Counted from the stretch's first letter, positions 33,778 to 44,602 are shown. The stretch is 45,798 nucleotides of DNA from an uncultured Prevotella sp. (GCA_934204655.1 CAKPZJ010000023.1:1-45798); one strand, 5' to 3'. Program-made: numbers and translations. Notes: generated by a model from the sequence alone, not told the origin.

Positions 33778-35792
33778 CAGTTTACTACCGCTATCTTGCA
33801 TACTGTGCCCTTGCTGCCATCAGCGGTGGCCGTCTGTACCATGTACACGCCACTGGCCACCCTGCGTCCGCGGGTGTCGCATCCGTCCCACTCGAAGGTG
33901 CCGCCGTTGCTGCGTCCCTGGGCCACTAAGGTGCCGTTGGCGGTTACTATCTTGACATCGGCATTGTAGGTAAGCCCAACGATGGTGATGGGGCCTGTAT
34001 AGTCGGGCCGAACGGGGTTGGGATAGGCGTAGGTTACGTCCTTGTTCATCGCGTCGACAGGCGCGGTGGCTCCGCCACGGTAGGAGCAAAGACCCTTAGA
34101 GGTGCCTATGTACACCTCGCCCGTGCGGTCGTCTATGGCTATCGACTCTATATCGTCTGCCAGCAGGGCGCTGTTGCTGGCCGTAAAGTGGGCCAACTGG
34201 GTCATGTTGTCCTCGCTTATCAGATATACGCCGGCGCCATTGGTACCAAACCACTTGCGTCCGGCTCCGTCTATGGCTATGGCCGAGATGTCTACGCCAG
34301 CCAGCAGATAGTCGGCATAGTTAGTGCCGTCGTTGCGAGGCACCTTGACCTGCTGGAACACCGGTTGCGACTGGTTGAACTCGCTCGGCTCGAACATCAG
34401 TGGTCCTGCCACGGTACCTATCCATATATTGCCGCTCAGGTCTTCGGCCACACAGCGTACATAGTCGACATTGACGCTGGTACCGTCTTCGTTGACAAAC
34501 GAGGTATAGCTGTTCATGGCATCGGTGCTGGGCTGATAGCAGTAGAGCGAGGGCACCTTCCAACTGTTGTTGACCATCCAGAGCAGGCCACGGCTGTCGA
34601 ACATGAGTCCCGACAGGTTGGTGAGTCCCTTTAGGGGCGACTTGAAGAGCGATGTCCACTGGCCGTCGGGCGACAGCTTGAGCAGGTTTTTCTCCTGATT
34701 GATGCTGTTGGCACACCACAGATTGCCACTGCTGTCAAACTTGATGCTGTGTACCACTACGTACTTCTTATCGGTACCGTAGGTAGATACTAAGGCGCTG
34801 TTATCGTAGCTGTAGTGGCGTACAAACTGGCCACTGAGAAACTCGAAGATGCCTGTGCGGCCCGAGGCGAACACGTGGTTCTCATTGAGTGGGTCTATGT
34901 CTACCGAGTTGACATCTATGAAGTAGTTGCCCCCTATCTTGTCGCTCAGGTCATCCTCGTACGTCTGCCACTCGCCATCCTTTAGTACCTGTACACAGCC
35001 GGGGCGTTGCAAGTCCTGTACCACGGTATAGCCGCCACCCACCGAGTACAGCCGGCCGTTGTAAAAGCGCAGACACGCGAAGTTGTTGTACTTAGGCCCA
35101 CCGGGGTTGAGTGTCTTAACCGTGGCCAGTAGCTCCGGGTCTATACTGGGGTACCGGTATGCGAAGTCGCCTACGCGCGTCCAGTTGGTCTTGTCTATCA
35201 GGTTGGCCTGTAGCGAGGCCCTGAAGAGGCCGTGCTCGGGGGCTGCCGCATAGATATAGTTCTGCTGTATGTAGCAATAGTCGACCCTGAAACCTAAGTT
35301 GTAGCTCTCACTTATATCAGCCGTCTGCATATTGACCTTGACCATGCCGAAACCGGTACACAGGTACACATACCTGTCATAGCTGTACAGGCTGTACACC
35401 GTCTTGTCCTCCGTCATAGTCTTGGTGTAGTAGTCGGGCAGGTTTACTATATCGTCAGAGCCACGGCCTGATAGGAGGTCCATGTTCTGGTTGTCGTACA
35501 CGATGAGCAGGCGACCCGCCCGCTGGTTCCAGGCTATGTGGGCTATGCCACAGTCGCTCAGTCCGCAGGTCTTGTCGTAGGTGCGTAGCTCCTGGTCGTG
35601 GGTGTTGTAGGTGTACAGGTTGCCCGAGGCCAGCACGTAGAGCATGTTGGTACCCTGCTCTACCTCAGTGACATCGTGGTAAGCCATATAGGCTTTCCAC
35701 CGGCCGCTATCTACGGCTCGCAGCGTCGTGGGAGCCGTCATTAGCAGCGTAATGACCGTCAGTAGCAACGTAGAGATAAACTTGGTGTTCAC
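33777..35792 (-). CDS. porZ: PorZ-like type IX secretion protein (beta-propeller)
   Basis: 671 residues. Signal peptide (1-26) followed by SGRWKAYMAYHDVTEVEQ, the start of the PorZ-type propeller. Many propeller blades with WIGT/WFGTNGAGVY-like repeats (for example GNIWIGTVAGPLMFEPSE and RKWFGTNGAGVYLISE) follow. The C-terminal domain runs from YAYPNPVRPDYTGPITIVG to GVYMVQTATADGSKG, matching a T9SS C-terminal sorting-type domain. In Porphyromonas gingivalis PorZ helps attach cargo to anionic lipopolysaccharide at the cell surface. The name is my recognition from fold and termini and is not certain. Followed, with an ATGA overlap, by an acyltransferase. Confidence 0.72.
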   Translation of the reverse strand: MNTKFISTLLLTVITLLMTAPTTLRAVDSGRWKAYMAYHDVTEVEQGTNMLYVLASGNLYTYNTHDQELRTYDKTCGLSDCGIAHIAWNQRAGRLLIVYDNQNMDLLSGRGSDDIVNLPDYYTKTMTEDKTVYSLYSYDRYVYLCTGFGMVKVNMQTADISESYNLGFRVDYCYIQQNYIYAAAPEHGLFRASLQANLIDKTNWTRVGDFAYRYPSIDPELLATVKTLNPGGPKYNNFACLRFYNGRLYSVGGGYTVVQDLQRPGCVQVLKDGEWQTYEDDLSDKIGGNYFIDVNSVDIDPLNENHVFASGRTGIFEFLSGQFVRHYSYDNSALVSTYGTDKKYVVVHSIKFDSSGNLWCANSINQEKNLLKLSPDGQWTSLFKSPLKGLTNLSGLMFDSRGLLWMVNNSWKVPSLYCYQPSTDAMNSYTSFVNEDGTSVNVDYVRCVAEDLSGNIWIGTVAGPLMFEPSEFNQSQPVFQQVKVPRNDGTNYADYLLAGVDISAIAIDGAGRKWFGTNGAGVYLISEDNMTQLAHFTASNSALLADDIESIAIDDRTGEVYIGTSKGLCSYRGGATAPVDAMNKDVTYAYPNPVRPDYTGPITIVGLTYNADVKIVTANGTLVAQGRSNGGTFEWDGCDTRGRRVASGVYMVQTATADGSKGTVCKIAVVN

Positions 35793-35874
35793 AGTGTGAC
35801 TAATCTATATAGTTGAGTACAGTTACTCTTATTAATAATGTAGGCCGACAGACTGGTAGCGAGGGCCGAAAATA

Positions 35875-36450
35875 TCAGCGCAGATAAGCCGCCAACTGCT
35901 GTACGGCCCGTGCGCGGTGCGATATGCGGTTCTTAGTCTCTTCGCCCAGCACGGCAAAACTGTCGTTGTAGCCATCGGGTATGAAGAGGGGGTCGTAGCC
36001 AAATCCGCCGTGGCCGTGGCGCTCGGTGTCTATGCGCCCGTCGACACGTCCCTCGAATAGGCGGGTCTGGCCGTCCATGATGAGAGCTATGACGGTACGG
36101 AAGTGGGCCTGGCGGTCGTCGCGGCCAGCCAGCTCGCGCAGTAGGCGCTGCATGTTGGCCTCGCTGTCGTGGTCGGTGCCCTCGGCATAGCGGGCCGAGT
36201 GTACGCCCGGTGCACCGCCTAAGGCATCGACCTCAAGGCCGGTATCGTCGGCAAAACAGTCCAGCCCGTAGTGGTCGTGTATGTACTGGGCCTTCTGCAG
36301 GGCATTGTCCTCCAGGGTAGAGCCCGTCTCGGGTATGTCGTCATGACAGCCTATCTCGGACAGTGACACCACCTCGAAGCGGCTACCTAATATCTCGCGT
36401 ATCTCGCGCAGCTTATTGGGGTTGTTGGTTGCGAATACTATTTTTCTCAT
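35875..36450 (-). CDS. rdgB: XTP/dITP pyrophosphatase
   Basis: A 191-residue Ham1/RdgB enzyme that hydrolyses non-canonical purine triphosphates (XTP, ITP, dITP) to the monophosphates, keeping them out of DNA. Visible: N-terminal [14 protein letters not shown], the acidic loop [39 protein letters not shown] and the C-terminal [11 protein letters not shown]. Its start lies 38 bases inside the end of the YitT-family gene, so they are coupled. Last gene of the cysS-leuS-yitT-rdgB operon. Confidence 0.96.
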   Translation of the reverse strand: MRKIVFATNNPNKLREIREILGSRFEVVSLSEIGCHDDIPETGSTLEDNALQKAQYIHDHYGLDCFADDTGLEVDALGGAPGVHSARYAEGTDHDSEANMQRLLRELAGRDDRQAHFRTVIALIMDGQTRLFEGRVDGRIDTERHGHGGFGYDPLFIPDGYNDSFAVLGEETKNRISHRARAVQQLAAYLR

Positions 36451-37369
36451 GCTTGGGTATTTTGACTTTCATCTCATCGAAGCCTTCGCCGTAGACACCT
36501 ATAACCGAGCTCTGCGATACAAAGGCATTGGGGTCTATCATCTTGATAAGTCGGAACATGGTGACGCTCTCGGTCTTCTTGGCCAGTATACACAGCACCT
36601 TGACATCCTTGCCGGTGTACCAGCCGTGGCCGTCCAGGATGGTTACTCCGTGCTCCATCTTGGTACCTATGGCGTCGGCTATCTCCTGCCACTTCTTAGA
36701 GAATATCATAAACTGGACCGACTCGCGCCTTGCGTTCATCACATAGTCGAGCATAAAGTTCTCGACCACCATGGTACAGAGTCCGAAGACCACCTTGTAG
36801 ACGCGCTGCAGGCCGTCGCCAAACTCAGGGATGAAGAGACAGCTGCCAATGATGAGCAGGTCGACGCCGATGAGCACCTGGCCCAGCGAGAAGTTGTGAT
36901 ACTTGTTGATACAGGCCGCTATGATGTCGGTGCCGCCCGTAGAGCCGTTGTGCAGGAACACGATGGCCAGCGACGTGCCCGTGAGCATACAGCCGATGAT
37001 GAGCGACATGAAGTTCTGGTCGTCGCCCAGTATGCGGATAAAGTGGCCGTCGCTGCCCATCATCAGCATCTGCGCAAACTTGAGCATGAAGTAGAGCGCC
37101 ACGATGGCGTAGATGGTCTTGATGAGGAAACGCAGGCCCAGTATCTTGAGTGCCACGAGGAGCAGGGCCACGTTGATAACCAGGTAGGTATTCTCTATGC
37201 GGATGCCGGTGGCATAGTATATGACGGCCGACATACCGGTGACTCCGCCGGTAACTATCTCGTAGGGCAGCAGGAACACCGTCCAGCCGAAAGTGTATAA
37301 TAAAAGGCCAAGGGTTATAAAAATATAATCCTTGACCTCGTTCCATATTACTTGGTGGTTGATAGTCAT
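36413..37369 (-). CDS. YitT family membrane protein
   Basis: 318 residues. Five to six membrane helices in the first 200 residues, containing [24 protein letters not shown] and the [20 protein letters not shown] motif of the family. A cytoplasmic DUF2179 domain follows (about 210-300, [22 protein letters not shown]). Function is not established; the family may be transporters. The start overlaps the leuS stop by one base (TAATG), and rdgB begins inside its 3' end. Confidence 0.92.
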   Translation of the reverse strand: MTINHQVIWNEVKDYIFITLGLLLYTFGWTVFLLPYEIVTGGVTGMSAVIYYATGIRIENTYLVINVALLLVALKILGLRFLIKTIYAIVALYFMLKFAQMLMMGSDGHFIRILGDDQNFMSLIIGCMLTGTSLAIVFLHNGSTGGTDIIAACINKYHNFSLGQVLIGVDLLIIGSCLFIPEFGDGLQRVYKVVFGLCTMVVENFMLDYVMNARRESVQFMIFSKKWQEIADAIGTKMEHGVTILDGHGWYTGKDVKVLCILAKKTESVTMFRLIKMIDPNAFVSQSSVIGVYGEGFDEMKVKIPKHEKNSIRNQQPQ

Positions 37370-40218
37370 TACTTAATCACTATGTTTACTATCTTCTTGG
37401 GTACCACGATGACCTTGACCACGGTCTTGCCGTCGGTGTACTTGTGCGTACGCTCATCGGCCAGGGTGGCCTCCTGGATATCCTGTACCGAGGTGTCGGC
37501 GGCAAATACCTTCTGGAAGCGGGCCTTGCCGTTGAACGACACGGTGAGCTGCATCTCGCTCTCTACCAGGTAAGCCTCGTTCCAGGTGGGCCACTGGGCG
37601 TCGCATACGCTGCCTTTCATGCAGAGGCGGCTCCACAGCTCCTCGGCTATGTGGGGCGCAAAGGGAGCAATGAGTACGGCCAGTATGGTAAGCAGCTCGC
37701 GGTTGTAGCACTTCTGCTGTCCCAGTTCGTTTACACATATCATAAAGGCCGATATGGCGGTGTTGTACGAGAAGTGCTCGATGTCGCCAGTAACTTTCTT
37801 GATGAGTTTGTGAACGCTCTTGAGGCTCTCCTTGGTAGGCTCGCCGTCGCTCACCCTGAACTCGCCACTGCGCGGGTCGAAGTAGAGGTTCCACAACTTC
37901 TTGAGGAAGCGGTGGCAGCCGTCTATGCCGTTGGTGTCCCAAGGCTTGCTCTGCTCGACAGGGCCGAGGAACATCTCGTAGAGACGTAGGGTGTCGGCAC
38001 CGTACTGGTCGACTATCATATCGGGGTTGACCACGTTGAACATAGACTTAGACATCTTCTCGATGGCCCAGCCGCACACGTACTTGCCGTCCTCGAGTAC
38101 AAACTCGGCATTGGCAAACTCTGGCCGCCAGGCGCGGAAGGCGTCGAGGTTGAGCACGTCGCCGTGTACAATGTTCACGTCGACATGGATAGGCGTAGTG
38201 TCGTACTGATTCTTGAGACTGAGCGACACAAAGCGCGGTGCGGCGTTGTGGTCGTCGTTGTTAATGCGGTACACAAAGTTGGAGCGGCCCTGTATCATAC
38301 CCTGGTTGATGAGTTTCTGGAACGGCTCTTCCTTACAGCTATAGCCATAGTCGTGCAGGAACTTGTTCCAGAAGCGCGAGTAGATGAGGTGACCCGTGGC
38401 GTGCTCGGTGCCGCCTACGTAGAGGTCTACGTTCTGCCAGTACTCGTCGGCCTCGCGGCCCACCAGTGCCTGGTCGTTGTGGGGGTCCATATAGCGCAGG
38501 TAGTAGGCGCTCGAACCGGCAAAGCCCGGCATGGTATATAGCTCGATGGGGAATATGGTCTTATCGTCTATCAGCGACTTGTCTACCACCTGATGATTAA
38601 CGGTGTCCCAGGCCCACTTCTTGGCGCGCCCCAGTGGCGGCTCGCCTGTCTCGGTGGGTTCGTACTTGTCTATCTCGGGCAGCTCGATGGGCAGATACTC
38701 CTCGGGTATCATGTAGGGCATATCGTCCTTGTAGTACACAGGGAACGGCTCGCCCCAGTAGCGCTGACGCGAGAAGATGGCATCGCGCAGGCGGTAGTTG
38801 ACTTTGACGCGGCCCAGGTGATTTTCGGTGACATAGCGCTTGGTGGCGGCTATGGCCTCCTTGACGGTCAGTCCGTTGAGCGTGAAGGGAGTCTCCTTGC
38901 CCGCTACAGGCGAGTTGCACACGATGCCCTCCTTAGCATCGTAGCTCTCCTCGCTCACGTCGGCACCCTCGATGAGGGGTATGATGGGCAGCCCGAAGTG
39001 CTTGGCAAAGGCGTAGTCGCGCGAGTCGTGGGCTGGCACGGCCATGATGGCTCCGGTACCATATCCGGCCAGCACGTACTCTGAAATCCAGATGGGGATA
39101 GCGTCGCCGGTGAAGGGGTTGATGGCATACGAACCCGAGAAGACACCCGTGACCTTGCGGTCGGCCATGCGCTCCAGCTCGGTGCGCTTCTTGACATAAG
39201 CTAAGTACTCGTCTACGGCAGCCTGCTGCTCGGGAGTGGTCACCTGGGCCACATACTCGCTCTCGGGAGCTAATACCATGAAGGTTACACCAAACATGGT
39301 ATCGGCACGGGTGGTGAAGATGGTGAACCGCACGTTGCTGTCCTTGACGGCAAACTCTACCTCGGTTCCTTCAGAGCGGCCTATCCAGTTGCGCTGCGTC
39401 TCCTTGAGCGAGTCGGTCCAGTCGATGGTGTCCAGGCCGTCAAGCAGTCGCTGGGCATAGGCCGACACGCGCAGACACCACTGGCGCATCTTCTTCTGCA
39501 CCACGGGATAGCCTCCGCGCACGCTCACGCCCTCTACTACCTCGTCGTTGGCCAGCACGGTGCCTAAGCCGGCGCACCAGTTGACCATCGTCTCGCCCAG
39601 ATAGGCTATACGGTAGTTCATCAGCGTCTGCTGCTGCTCCTTCTCGTTCATGCTCTTCCAGTCGCGGGCCGAGAACACCTTCTCCTCGGTGCAGGCCACA
39701 TCCATGCCCAAGGTACCGTTGTCCTCGAAGTGAGCTATAAGCTCCTCAATGGGCCGTGCCTTCTTGAGGGTATTGTCGTAGTACGAGTTGAACATCTTCT
39801 CGAAAGCCCACTGGGTCCAGTGATAGTAGCTGGGGTCGCAGGTGCGCACCTCGCGGTCCCAGTCAAAGCAGAAGCCTATCTTATCGAGCTGCTGGCGGTA
39901 GCGGTTGATGTTGTTGACCGTGGTGATGGCAGGGTGCTGGCCCGTCTGGATGGCATACTGCTCGGCGGGCAGGCCGTAGGCATCGTATCCCATGGGGTTA
40001 AGCACGTTGTAGCCCTGCAGCCGCTTGTAGCGGGCAAAGATGTCTGAGGCTATATAACCCAGCGGATGGCCCACATGCAGACCTGCTCCCGACGGATAGG
40101 GGAACATGTTGAGCACGTAGAACTTCTTGTGGTTCTTGTCCTCGGTAACCTTATAGGTGTGCTGCTCAACCCAGTTTTGCTGCCACTTTTTCTCTATATC
40201 TCTGAAGTTGTATTCCAT
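37369..40218 (-). CDS. leuS: Leucyl-tRNA synthetase
   Basis: A 949-residue class I synthetase. HIGH motif HVGH (residues 48-51) in [22 protein letters not shown] at residues 721-725 in [12 protein letters not shown]. The editing domain is between them (around residues 240-430, with [19 protein letters not shown] and [14 protein letters not shown]). The C-terminal anticodon-binding domain is complete. It starts 26 bases after the cysS stop and ends on the start of the YitT gene, so it is co-transcribed with both. Confidence 0.98.
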   Translation of the reverse strand: MEYNFRDIEKKWQQNWVEQHTYKVTEDKNHKKFYVLNMFPYPSGAGLHVGHPLGYIASDIFARYKRLQGYNVLNPMGYDAYGLPAEQYAIQTGQHPAITTVNNINRYRQQLDKIGFCFDWDREVRTCDPSYYHWTQWAFEKMFNSYYDNTLKKARPIEELIAHFEDNGTLGMDVACTEEKVFSARDWKSMNEKEQQQTLMNYRIAYLGETMVNWCAGLGTVLANDEVVEGVSVRGGYPVVQKKMRQWCLRVSAYAQRLLDGLDTIDWTDSLKETQRNWIGRSEGTEVEFAVKDSNVRFTIFTTRADTMFGVTFMVLAPESEYVAQVTTPEQQAAVDEYLAYVKKRTELERMADRKVTGVFSGSYAINPFTGDAIPIWISEYVLAGYGTGAIMAVPAHDSRDYAFAKHFGLPIIPLIEGADVSEESYDAKEGIVCNSPVAGKETPFTLNGLTVKEAIAATKRYVTENHLGRVKVNYRLRDAIFSRQRYWGEPFPVYYKDDMPYMIPEEYLPIELPEIDKYEPTETGEPPLGRAKKWAWDTVNHQVVDKSLIDDKTIFPIELYTMPGFAGSSAYYLRYMDPHNDQALVGREADEYWQNVDLYVGGTEHATGHLIYSRFWNKFLHDYGYSCKEEPFQKLINQGMIQGRSNFVYRINNDDHNAAPRFVSLSLKNQYDTTPIHVDVNIVHGDVLNLDAFRAWRPEFANAEFVLEDGKYVCGWAIEKMSKSMFNVVNPDMIVDQYGADTLRLYEMFLGPVEQSKPWDTNGIDGCHRFLKKLWNLYFDPRSGEFRVSDGEPTKESLKSVHKLIKKVTGDIEHFSYNTAISAFMICVNELGQQKCYNRELLTILAVLIAPFAPHIAEELWSRLCMKGSVCDAQWPTWNEAYLVESEMQLTVSFNGKARFQKVFAADTSVQDIQEATLADERTHKYTDGKTVVKVIVVPKKIVNIVIK

Positions 40219-40244
40219 TTCGTCTTATGTTATCCTCGTTGTGG

Positions 40245-41735
40245 TTATTTGTTCAGTTTCCAGGTAACCCCGTCCTTGGTGTCCTTGATCTCGAAGCCAT
40301 CGGCGGCCAGCTCGTCGCGTATCTTGTCGCTGGTGGCCCAGTCCTTGTCGGCCTTGGCCTTGGCACGTAGCTGCAGCACCATGTCTACCACTTTGCCGTA
40401 TGCTTCCTCGCGGGCGGCGTTGTTGATGCCCTTCTCGTCCTTGATGCCTAAGAGGTCGAAAGTGAAGAGACGCATCGTGTCGGTGAGCTCGGCCAGGTCG
40501 GTGGCTGATATCTGGGCCTTGTGGTCTACCAGATTGTTAATGACATGGCACGACTCAAACAGGTAGCTGATAACCAGCGGGGTCATCAGGTCGTCGTTCA
40601 TGGCATCGTAGCACTTCTGGCGCAGCGCAGCCACCCACTGGTGGGTCTCGGCATCGCTCTCCTTGGCCGGCTGTATGCGCTCCAGGTCGGCTATGCCGTT
40701 CATCAGGCGCTCCAAGCCCTTTTCAGAGGCTTGCAGGGCCTCGTTAGAGAAGTCGACGGTGCCGCGGTAGTGGGCGCTGAGGATGAAGAAACGTATCGTC
40801 ATGGGCGAATAGGCCTGGGCGAGCGACTCATGCTGTCCGGTGAAGAACTGCTCCAGGGTAATAAAGTTGCCAAGGGACTTGCCCATCTTCTGCCCGTTGA
40901 TGGTTATCATGTTGTTGTGCATCCAGTAGTGTACCATCTGGTCGCCCTGGCTGGCCACGGCCTGGGCTATCTCGCACTCGTGGTGGGGGAATATCAGGTC
41001 CATACCGCCGCCGTGTATATCAAAGTGGTTGCCTAAGTACTTGCGGCCCATGGCCGTACACTCGCAGTGCCAGCCGGGGAAACCGTCGCTCCACGGGCTG
41101 GGCCAACGCATGATGTGCTCAGGCTGGGCTTTCTTCCACAGGGCAAAGTCTACCTGGTTATGTTTTTCCTCGGTACCGGCCAGTGTACGTGAGTGGTTTA
41201 TCACATCTTCTAAGTTACGACCCGAGAGGATGCCATACTTGTGGTCGCGATTGTATTTCTCTACGTCAAAGTAGACCGACCCGTTGCTCACATAGGCATA
41301 GCCATTGTCCAGTATCTGCTGTACCAGCTGCTCCTGCTCTATGATGTGGCCCGTGGCATGCGGCTCTATCGAGGGGGGCAGCACGTTGAGCATCTCCATG
41401 GCCTTGTGATAGCGGTTGGTATAATACTGGGCTATCTCCATGGGTTCCAGCTGCTCCAGGCGCGCCTTTTTCTCTATCTTGTCGTCGCCCTCGTCGGCAT
41501 CGTGCTCCAGGTGACCCACATCAGTGATGTTTCGCACATAGCGCACTTTATAGCCTAAGTGCTTGAGGTATCTGAATAAGATGTCGAAGGTGATAGCGGG
41601 ACGCGCATGGCCCAGATGCGGGTCGCCATATACGGTAGGGCCGCACACGTACATACCCACGTTGGGGGCATGGAGGGGCTTGAACGCCTCCTTCTTGCGT
41701 GTCAGCGTGTTATAAATCAACAAAGTCTGTTCCAT
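40245..41735 (-). CDS. cysS: Cysteinyl-tRNA synthetase
   Basis: A 496-residue class I synthetase. The ATG at 41733-41735 gives the normal N-terminus ([16 protein letters not shown]). The frame is open to 41831, but the promoter lies there. HIGH-type motif [12 protein letters not shown], zinc ligands in [19 protein letters not shown] and HHECEIAQ, and the KMSKS-type loop as KMGKS in [15 protein letters not shown]. The C-terminal half is helical and mixed-charge. First gene of the cysS-leuS-yitT-rdgB operon. Confidence 0.97.
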   Translation of the reverse strand: MEQTLLIYNTLTRKKEAFKPLHAPNVGMYVCGPTVYGDPHLGHARPAITFDILFRYLKHLGYKVRYVRNITDVGHLEHDADEGDDKIEKKARLEQLEPMEIAQYYTNRYHKAMEMLNVLPPSIEPHATGHIIEQEQLVQQILDNGYAYVSNGSVYFDVEKYNRDHKYGILSGRNLEDVINHSRTLAGTEEKHNQVDFALWKKAQPEHIMRWPSPWSDGFPGWHCECTAMGRKYLGNHFDIHGGGMDLIFPHHECEIAQAVASQGDQMVHYWMHNNMITINGQKMGKSLGNFITLEQFFTGQHESLAQAYSPMTIRFFILSAHYRGTVDFSNEALQASEKGLERLMNGIADLERIQPAKESDAETHQWVAALRQKCYDAMNDDLMTPLVISYLFESCHVINNLVDHKAQISATDLAELTDTMRLFTFDLLGIKDEKGINNAAREEAYGKVVDMVLQLRAKAKADKDWATSDKIRDELAADGFEIKDTKDGVTWKLNK

Positions 41736-41756
41736 TTTAGCTAAAATTAATGTTTG

Positions 41757-41789
41757 CAAAGTTACACAGAAATAGCGATAAACAACAAA
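41757..41789 (-). promoter_or_regulatory. Promoter of the cysS-leuS-yitT-rdgB operon
   Basis: Minus strand: TTTG (41786-41789), 21 bases, TAACTTTG (41757-41764). Transcription would start about 15 bases before the ATG at 41735. Confidence 0.7.
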
Positions 41790-41821
41790 GATATTTAAAA
41801 TAAATAATGTATAGCTGCCAC

Positions 41822-42033
41822 TGGTACCCAATAATTGTGCTATACATTATCATATATGTGCTCCAACAGGTAAGCAGAACACCACTAACTACGGAAGTAA
41901 ATTTCGGCCAACTGCGGAAACTAAATCCGGCCAACTGAGGAAATAAAACACGGCCAACTGAGGAAATACGAATAATCTTTTGTATCTTTGCCGATGATAA
42001 TCAATCATATTGCGGATAAGGAATATTTCAAAA
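41822..42033 (+). repeat. Upstream module of the Fic gene (4 x 23-bp repeats and promoter), copy 1
   Basis: This stretch and 43093-43304 are the same element at a constant offset of 1271 bases with no gaps. It begins TGGTACCCAATAATTGTGC, has four 23-base units (41882-41904 decayed, 41905-41927, 41928-41950, 41951-41973; unit CGGCCAACTGAGGAAATAAA plus three bases), then TATCTTTG (41983-41990), a good -7 box. The last homologous bases lie just before the Fic ATG at 42044. The module looks like a promoter with tandem operator-like sites. Confidence 0.85.
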
Positions 42034-42043
42034 CAACAAGCTA

Positions 42044-43057
42044 ATGTACACACCGCCATTCATTGTGTCATCAGAAGCAATTAATAGAATTGCAGATATA
42101 TCACGACTGATAGAGCGTTATGCCATACGTATGGAGCAGGAAGATGCCCTCTTGTTGCGTAAAGCCAACAAGATAAAAACCATACATAGTTCGCTTGCTA
42201 TCGAAGGCAACACCCTCGAAGAGGGACAGGTGTGCGACATCATGAATGGAAAACCTGTAGTGGCCCCACCCAGACAAATTCAGGAGGTGAAAAATGCCAT
42301 TGCTACATACGAGTTGTTTCCCAAACTTGATGCTTTTAGCGAAAAAGACTTGCTGAGGGCTCATGGCATGATGATGCAGGCACTTGTGGACAATGCAGGG
42401 CGTTACCGTGGCAGCGGTGTGGGCGTGTTTTCTGAGAATGGTTGTGTACACATGGCTCCGCCAGCTGACAGAGTACCATTCTTAATGTCCGACTTATTTG
42501 AGTGGCTTAACCATAGTCAAGACCATCTTCTTATCCGCTCATGCGTTTTTCATTACGAGTTTGAATTTATCCATCCTTTTTTGGACGGTAACGGACGTAT
42601 GGGCAGATTGTGGCAATCGCTTATATTGAGTAAGCTAAACCCCTTATTCGGACATCTGCCTGTAGAAAACATGGTGTATGCTAACCAGCAGCAGTATTAT
42701 GATGCCATATCGTCAAGCACTAATATGGGACAATCGGGTCCATTCATCGATTTTATGCTTGGGGAAATACAAAAAACACTCGAAACGCACAGGGGAGAAC
42801 CTTTACAGAAAGTTCCCAATAAAGTTCCCAATAAGGTTCCCAATAAATTACGAGAAGCTTTTCCTCTGTTACCAGATGCAGTATGGGATATATATGGCAT
42901 GCTAAAAGATGACGGAAGACAAACAAGTGTTCATTTGGCTGAGCGTATCGGTATAAGCGAGCGAATGGTGAAGAAATATATCTCACTACTCAAAGCCCAT
43001 GGACTATTGACTCGTATAGGAAGCAATAAAACGGGCTATTGGAAGACTAACAAATAA
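42044..43057 (+). CDS. Fic family protein with C-terminal helix-turn-helix
   Basis: 337 residues. The Fic core motif HPFLDGNGRMGR is at residues 177-188, so AMP-transfer (AMPylation) activity is likely. The auto-inhibitory motif S-x-x-x-E-G is at residues 50-55 (SLAIEGN), placing it in the class with an N-terminal inhibitory helix. Residues about 256-268 form a KVPN-KVPN-KVPN linker. Residues about 285-335 form a winged helix-turn-helix (RQTSVHLAERIGISERMVKKYIS). Such proteins usually regulate their own or a host target; the target is unknown. Separate promoter from the ATPase gene downstream. Confidence 0.93.
   Translation: MYTPPFIVSSEAINRIADISRLIERYAIRMEQEDALLLRKANKIKTIHSSLAIEGNTLEEGQVCDIMNGKPVVAPPRQIQEVKNAIATYELFPKLDAFSEKDLLRAHGMMMQALVDNAGRYRGSGVGVFSENGCVHMAPPADRVPFLMSDLFEWLNHSQDHLLIRSCVFHYEFEFIHPFLDGNGRMGRLWQSLILSKLNPLFGHLPVENMVYANQQQYYDAISSSTNMGQSGPFIDFMLGEIQKTLETHRGEPLQKVPNKVPNKVPNKLREAFPLLPDAVWDIYGMLKDDGRQTSVHLAERIGISERMVKKYISLLKAHGLLTRIGSNKTGYWKTNK
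42809..42844 (+). repeat. 12-bp tandem repeat in the Fic gene
   Basis: Three copies of AAAGTTCCCAAT (42809-42820, 42821-42832, and 42833-42844 with one change) encode KVPN three times. The unit is four codons long, so loss or gain of a copy keeps the frame and changes only linker length between the Fic core and the DNA-binding domain. Confidence 0.85.
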
Positions 43058-43092
43058 GAAAAGTCATCGTGTAGGGGATGTAATACAAAAGT

Positions 43093-43304
43093 TGGTACCC
43101 AATAATTGTGCTATACATTATCATATATATGCTCCAACAGGCAAGCAGAACGCTGCCAACTGCGGAAACGAATTTCGGCCAACTGCGGAAGTAAAACACG
43201 GCCAACTGAGGAAATAAAATCCGGCCAACTGAGGAAATACGAATAATCTTTTGTATCTTTGCCGATGATTATCAATAGTATTGCTGACATGGAATATAAA
43301 CATA
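43093..43304 (+). repeat. Upstream module of the ATPase gene (4 x 23-bp repeats and promoter), copy 2
   Basis: Same element as 41822-42033. Units at 43153-43175, 43176-43198, 43199-43221 and 43222-43244; -7 box TATCTTTG at 43254-43261. Homology fades after about 43304, beyond the ATPase start, so the module may include the first codons. Its presence before both genes suggests that they are controlled alike. Confidence 0.85.
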
Positions 43305-44560
43305 GGATAGCAGACAATATGCTGGCTAAAAAGTTGGCCAGCAAAGGAGCCGTGCTCATAGAGGGGCCCAAGTGGTGTGGTAAGACCACTACCGCTGAAC
43401 AGCAGGCTGGTAGCATATTGTATGTGGATAATCCGGCATCGCTCGAAACCAATCTGCAGATGGCAGAGATAGACCCGTCGGTACTACTTCAGGGTAATAC
43501 TCCACGACTAATCGACGAGTGGCAACTGGCCCCAAAACTATGGGATGCTATAAGATTCGAGGTCGACCATCGCCACCGTGTGGGGCAGTTTGTACTGACT
43601 GGTTCGGCTGTTCCTGCCGATGAGAGAGACATGCACCACTCTGGTACCGGTCGTTTTAGCTGGCTCACGATGCGGCCAATGAGTTTGTACGAGTCAGGCG
43701 AATCAAGTGGAGCCGTGAGTTTGGCGCATTTATTCGAGACTCCCGAGAAGATAGTGGCTGCCAATCACTTGACAATAGATGACCTTGCCTTTCTGATATG
43801 CCGTGGCGGCTGGCCCTTTGCTTGTGGACTGCAGGGGGAGGCAGCCCTAACGCAGGCTTTCGACTACGTCGATGCCATTATAAAGAAAGACATATCGCGT
43901 ATAGATGGTGTGAGTCGCAATGCCACTACAGCCAGGCTCCTGCTGCGTTCGTATGCCCGCAACCAGGGAGCACAAGCCACCATAGGAACCATTGTTGCTG
44001 ATATGACGACCAATGGTGAGAACGAAATAAGCCAGAAAACAGCAGGAAACTATCTGGAGGCTCTGCGTAAGATATTCGTCATAGAGGATTCTGAGGCATG
44101 GAACCCCAATCTTCGTTCCAAGACGGCAGTACGCACGGCCAACACACGCTACTTCATAGACCCCTCTATCGGCACGGCGGTATTGGGTCTTGGCCCAAAG
44201 GACCTTATCAGTGACCTTAATACCATGGGACTTTTCTTTGAAACTCTTTGTGTTCGTGACCTGCGTGTCTTTGCCGATGCCTTGGATGGCAATGTGTATC
44301 ATTATCGCGACAAGAACGGACTGGAATGTGATGCTGTTGTGCATCTGCGTAATGGAAAATATGGGCTTGTAGAAGTAAAATTAGGAGGTGATAATCTTAT
44401 TAACCAGGGGGCTGACAGCTTGCTCACCCTTGCTGGCAAAATTAATACAGATAAGATGAACGTCCCCTCTTTCCTAATGGTACTCACAGGTACTGGCAAC
44501 TATGCCTATCGTCGCAAGGATGGTGTCTATGTAGTTCCCATTGGCTGTCTGAAAGATTAG
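43289..44560 (+). CDS. AAA family ATPase with DUF4143
   Basis: 423 residues from the ATG at 43289, just downstream of the promoter; an earlier in-frame TTG/ATG at 43259/43265 would lie at or before the transcription start. Walker A GPKWCGKTT (residues 26-34). LIDEWQLAPKLWDAIR is the Walker B-like region, FVLTGSAVPADE the sensor 1-like region. The C-terminal half is DUF4143 with a possible nuclease-like end (NGLECDAVVHLRNGKYGLVEVKLGG, a D-x(n)-E-x-K pattern). These ATPases are common in Bacteroidales, of unknown role. Ends at a terminator. Confidence 0.9.
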   Translation: MEYKHRIADNMLAKKLASKGAVLIEGPKWCGKTTTAEQQAGSILYVDNPASLETNLQMAEIDPSVLLQGNTPRLIDEWQLAPKLWDAIRFEVDHRHRVGQFVLTGSAVPADERDMHHSGTGRFSWLTMRPMSLYESGESSGAVSLAHLFETPEKIVAANHLTIDDLAFLICRGGWPFACGLQGEAALTQAFDYVDAIIKKDISRIDGVSRNATTARLLLRSYARNQGAQATIGTIVADMTTNGENEISQKTAGNYLEALRKIFVIEDSEAWNPNLRSKTAVRTANTRYFIDPSIGTAVLGLGPKDLISDLNTMGLFFETLCVRDLRVFADALDGNVYHYRDKNGLECDAVVHLRNGKYGLVEVKLGGDNLINQGADSLLTLAGKINTDKMNVPSFLMVLTGTGNYAYRRKDGVYVVPIGCLKD

Positions 44561-44602
44561 ACTAAAGTTTATCTTTCCCGATATAAATGCAAAGATAACG
44601 CA

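Noticed and set aside
41882..41973. 23-bp tandem repeats as a possible CRISPR array
   Set aside because: The units are directly adjacent without unique spacers and there are no cas genes; they are tandem promoter-region repeats.
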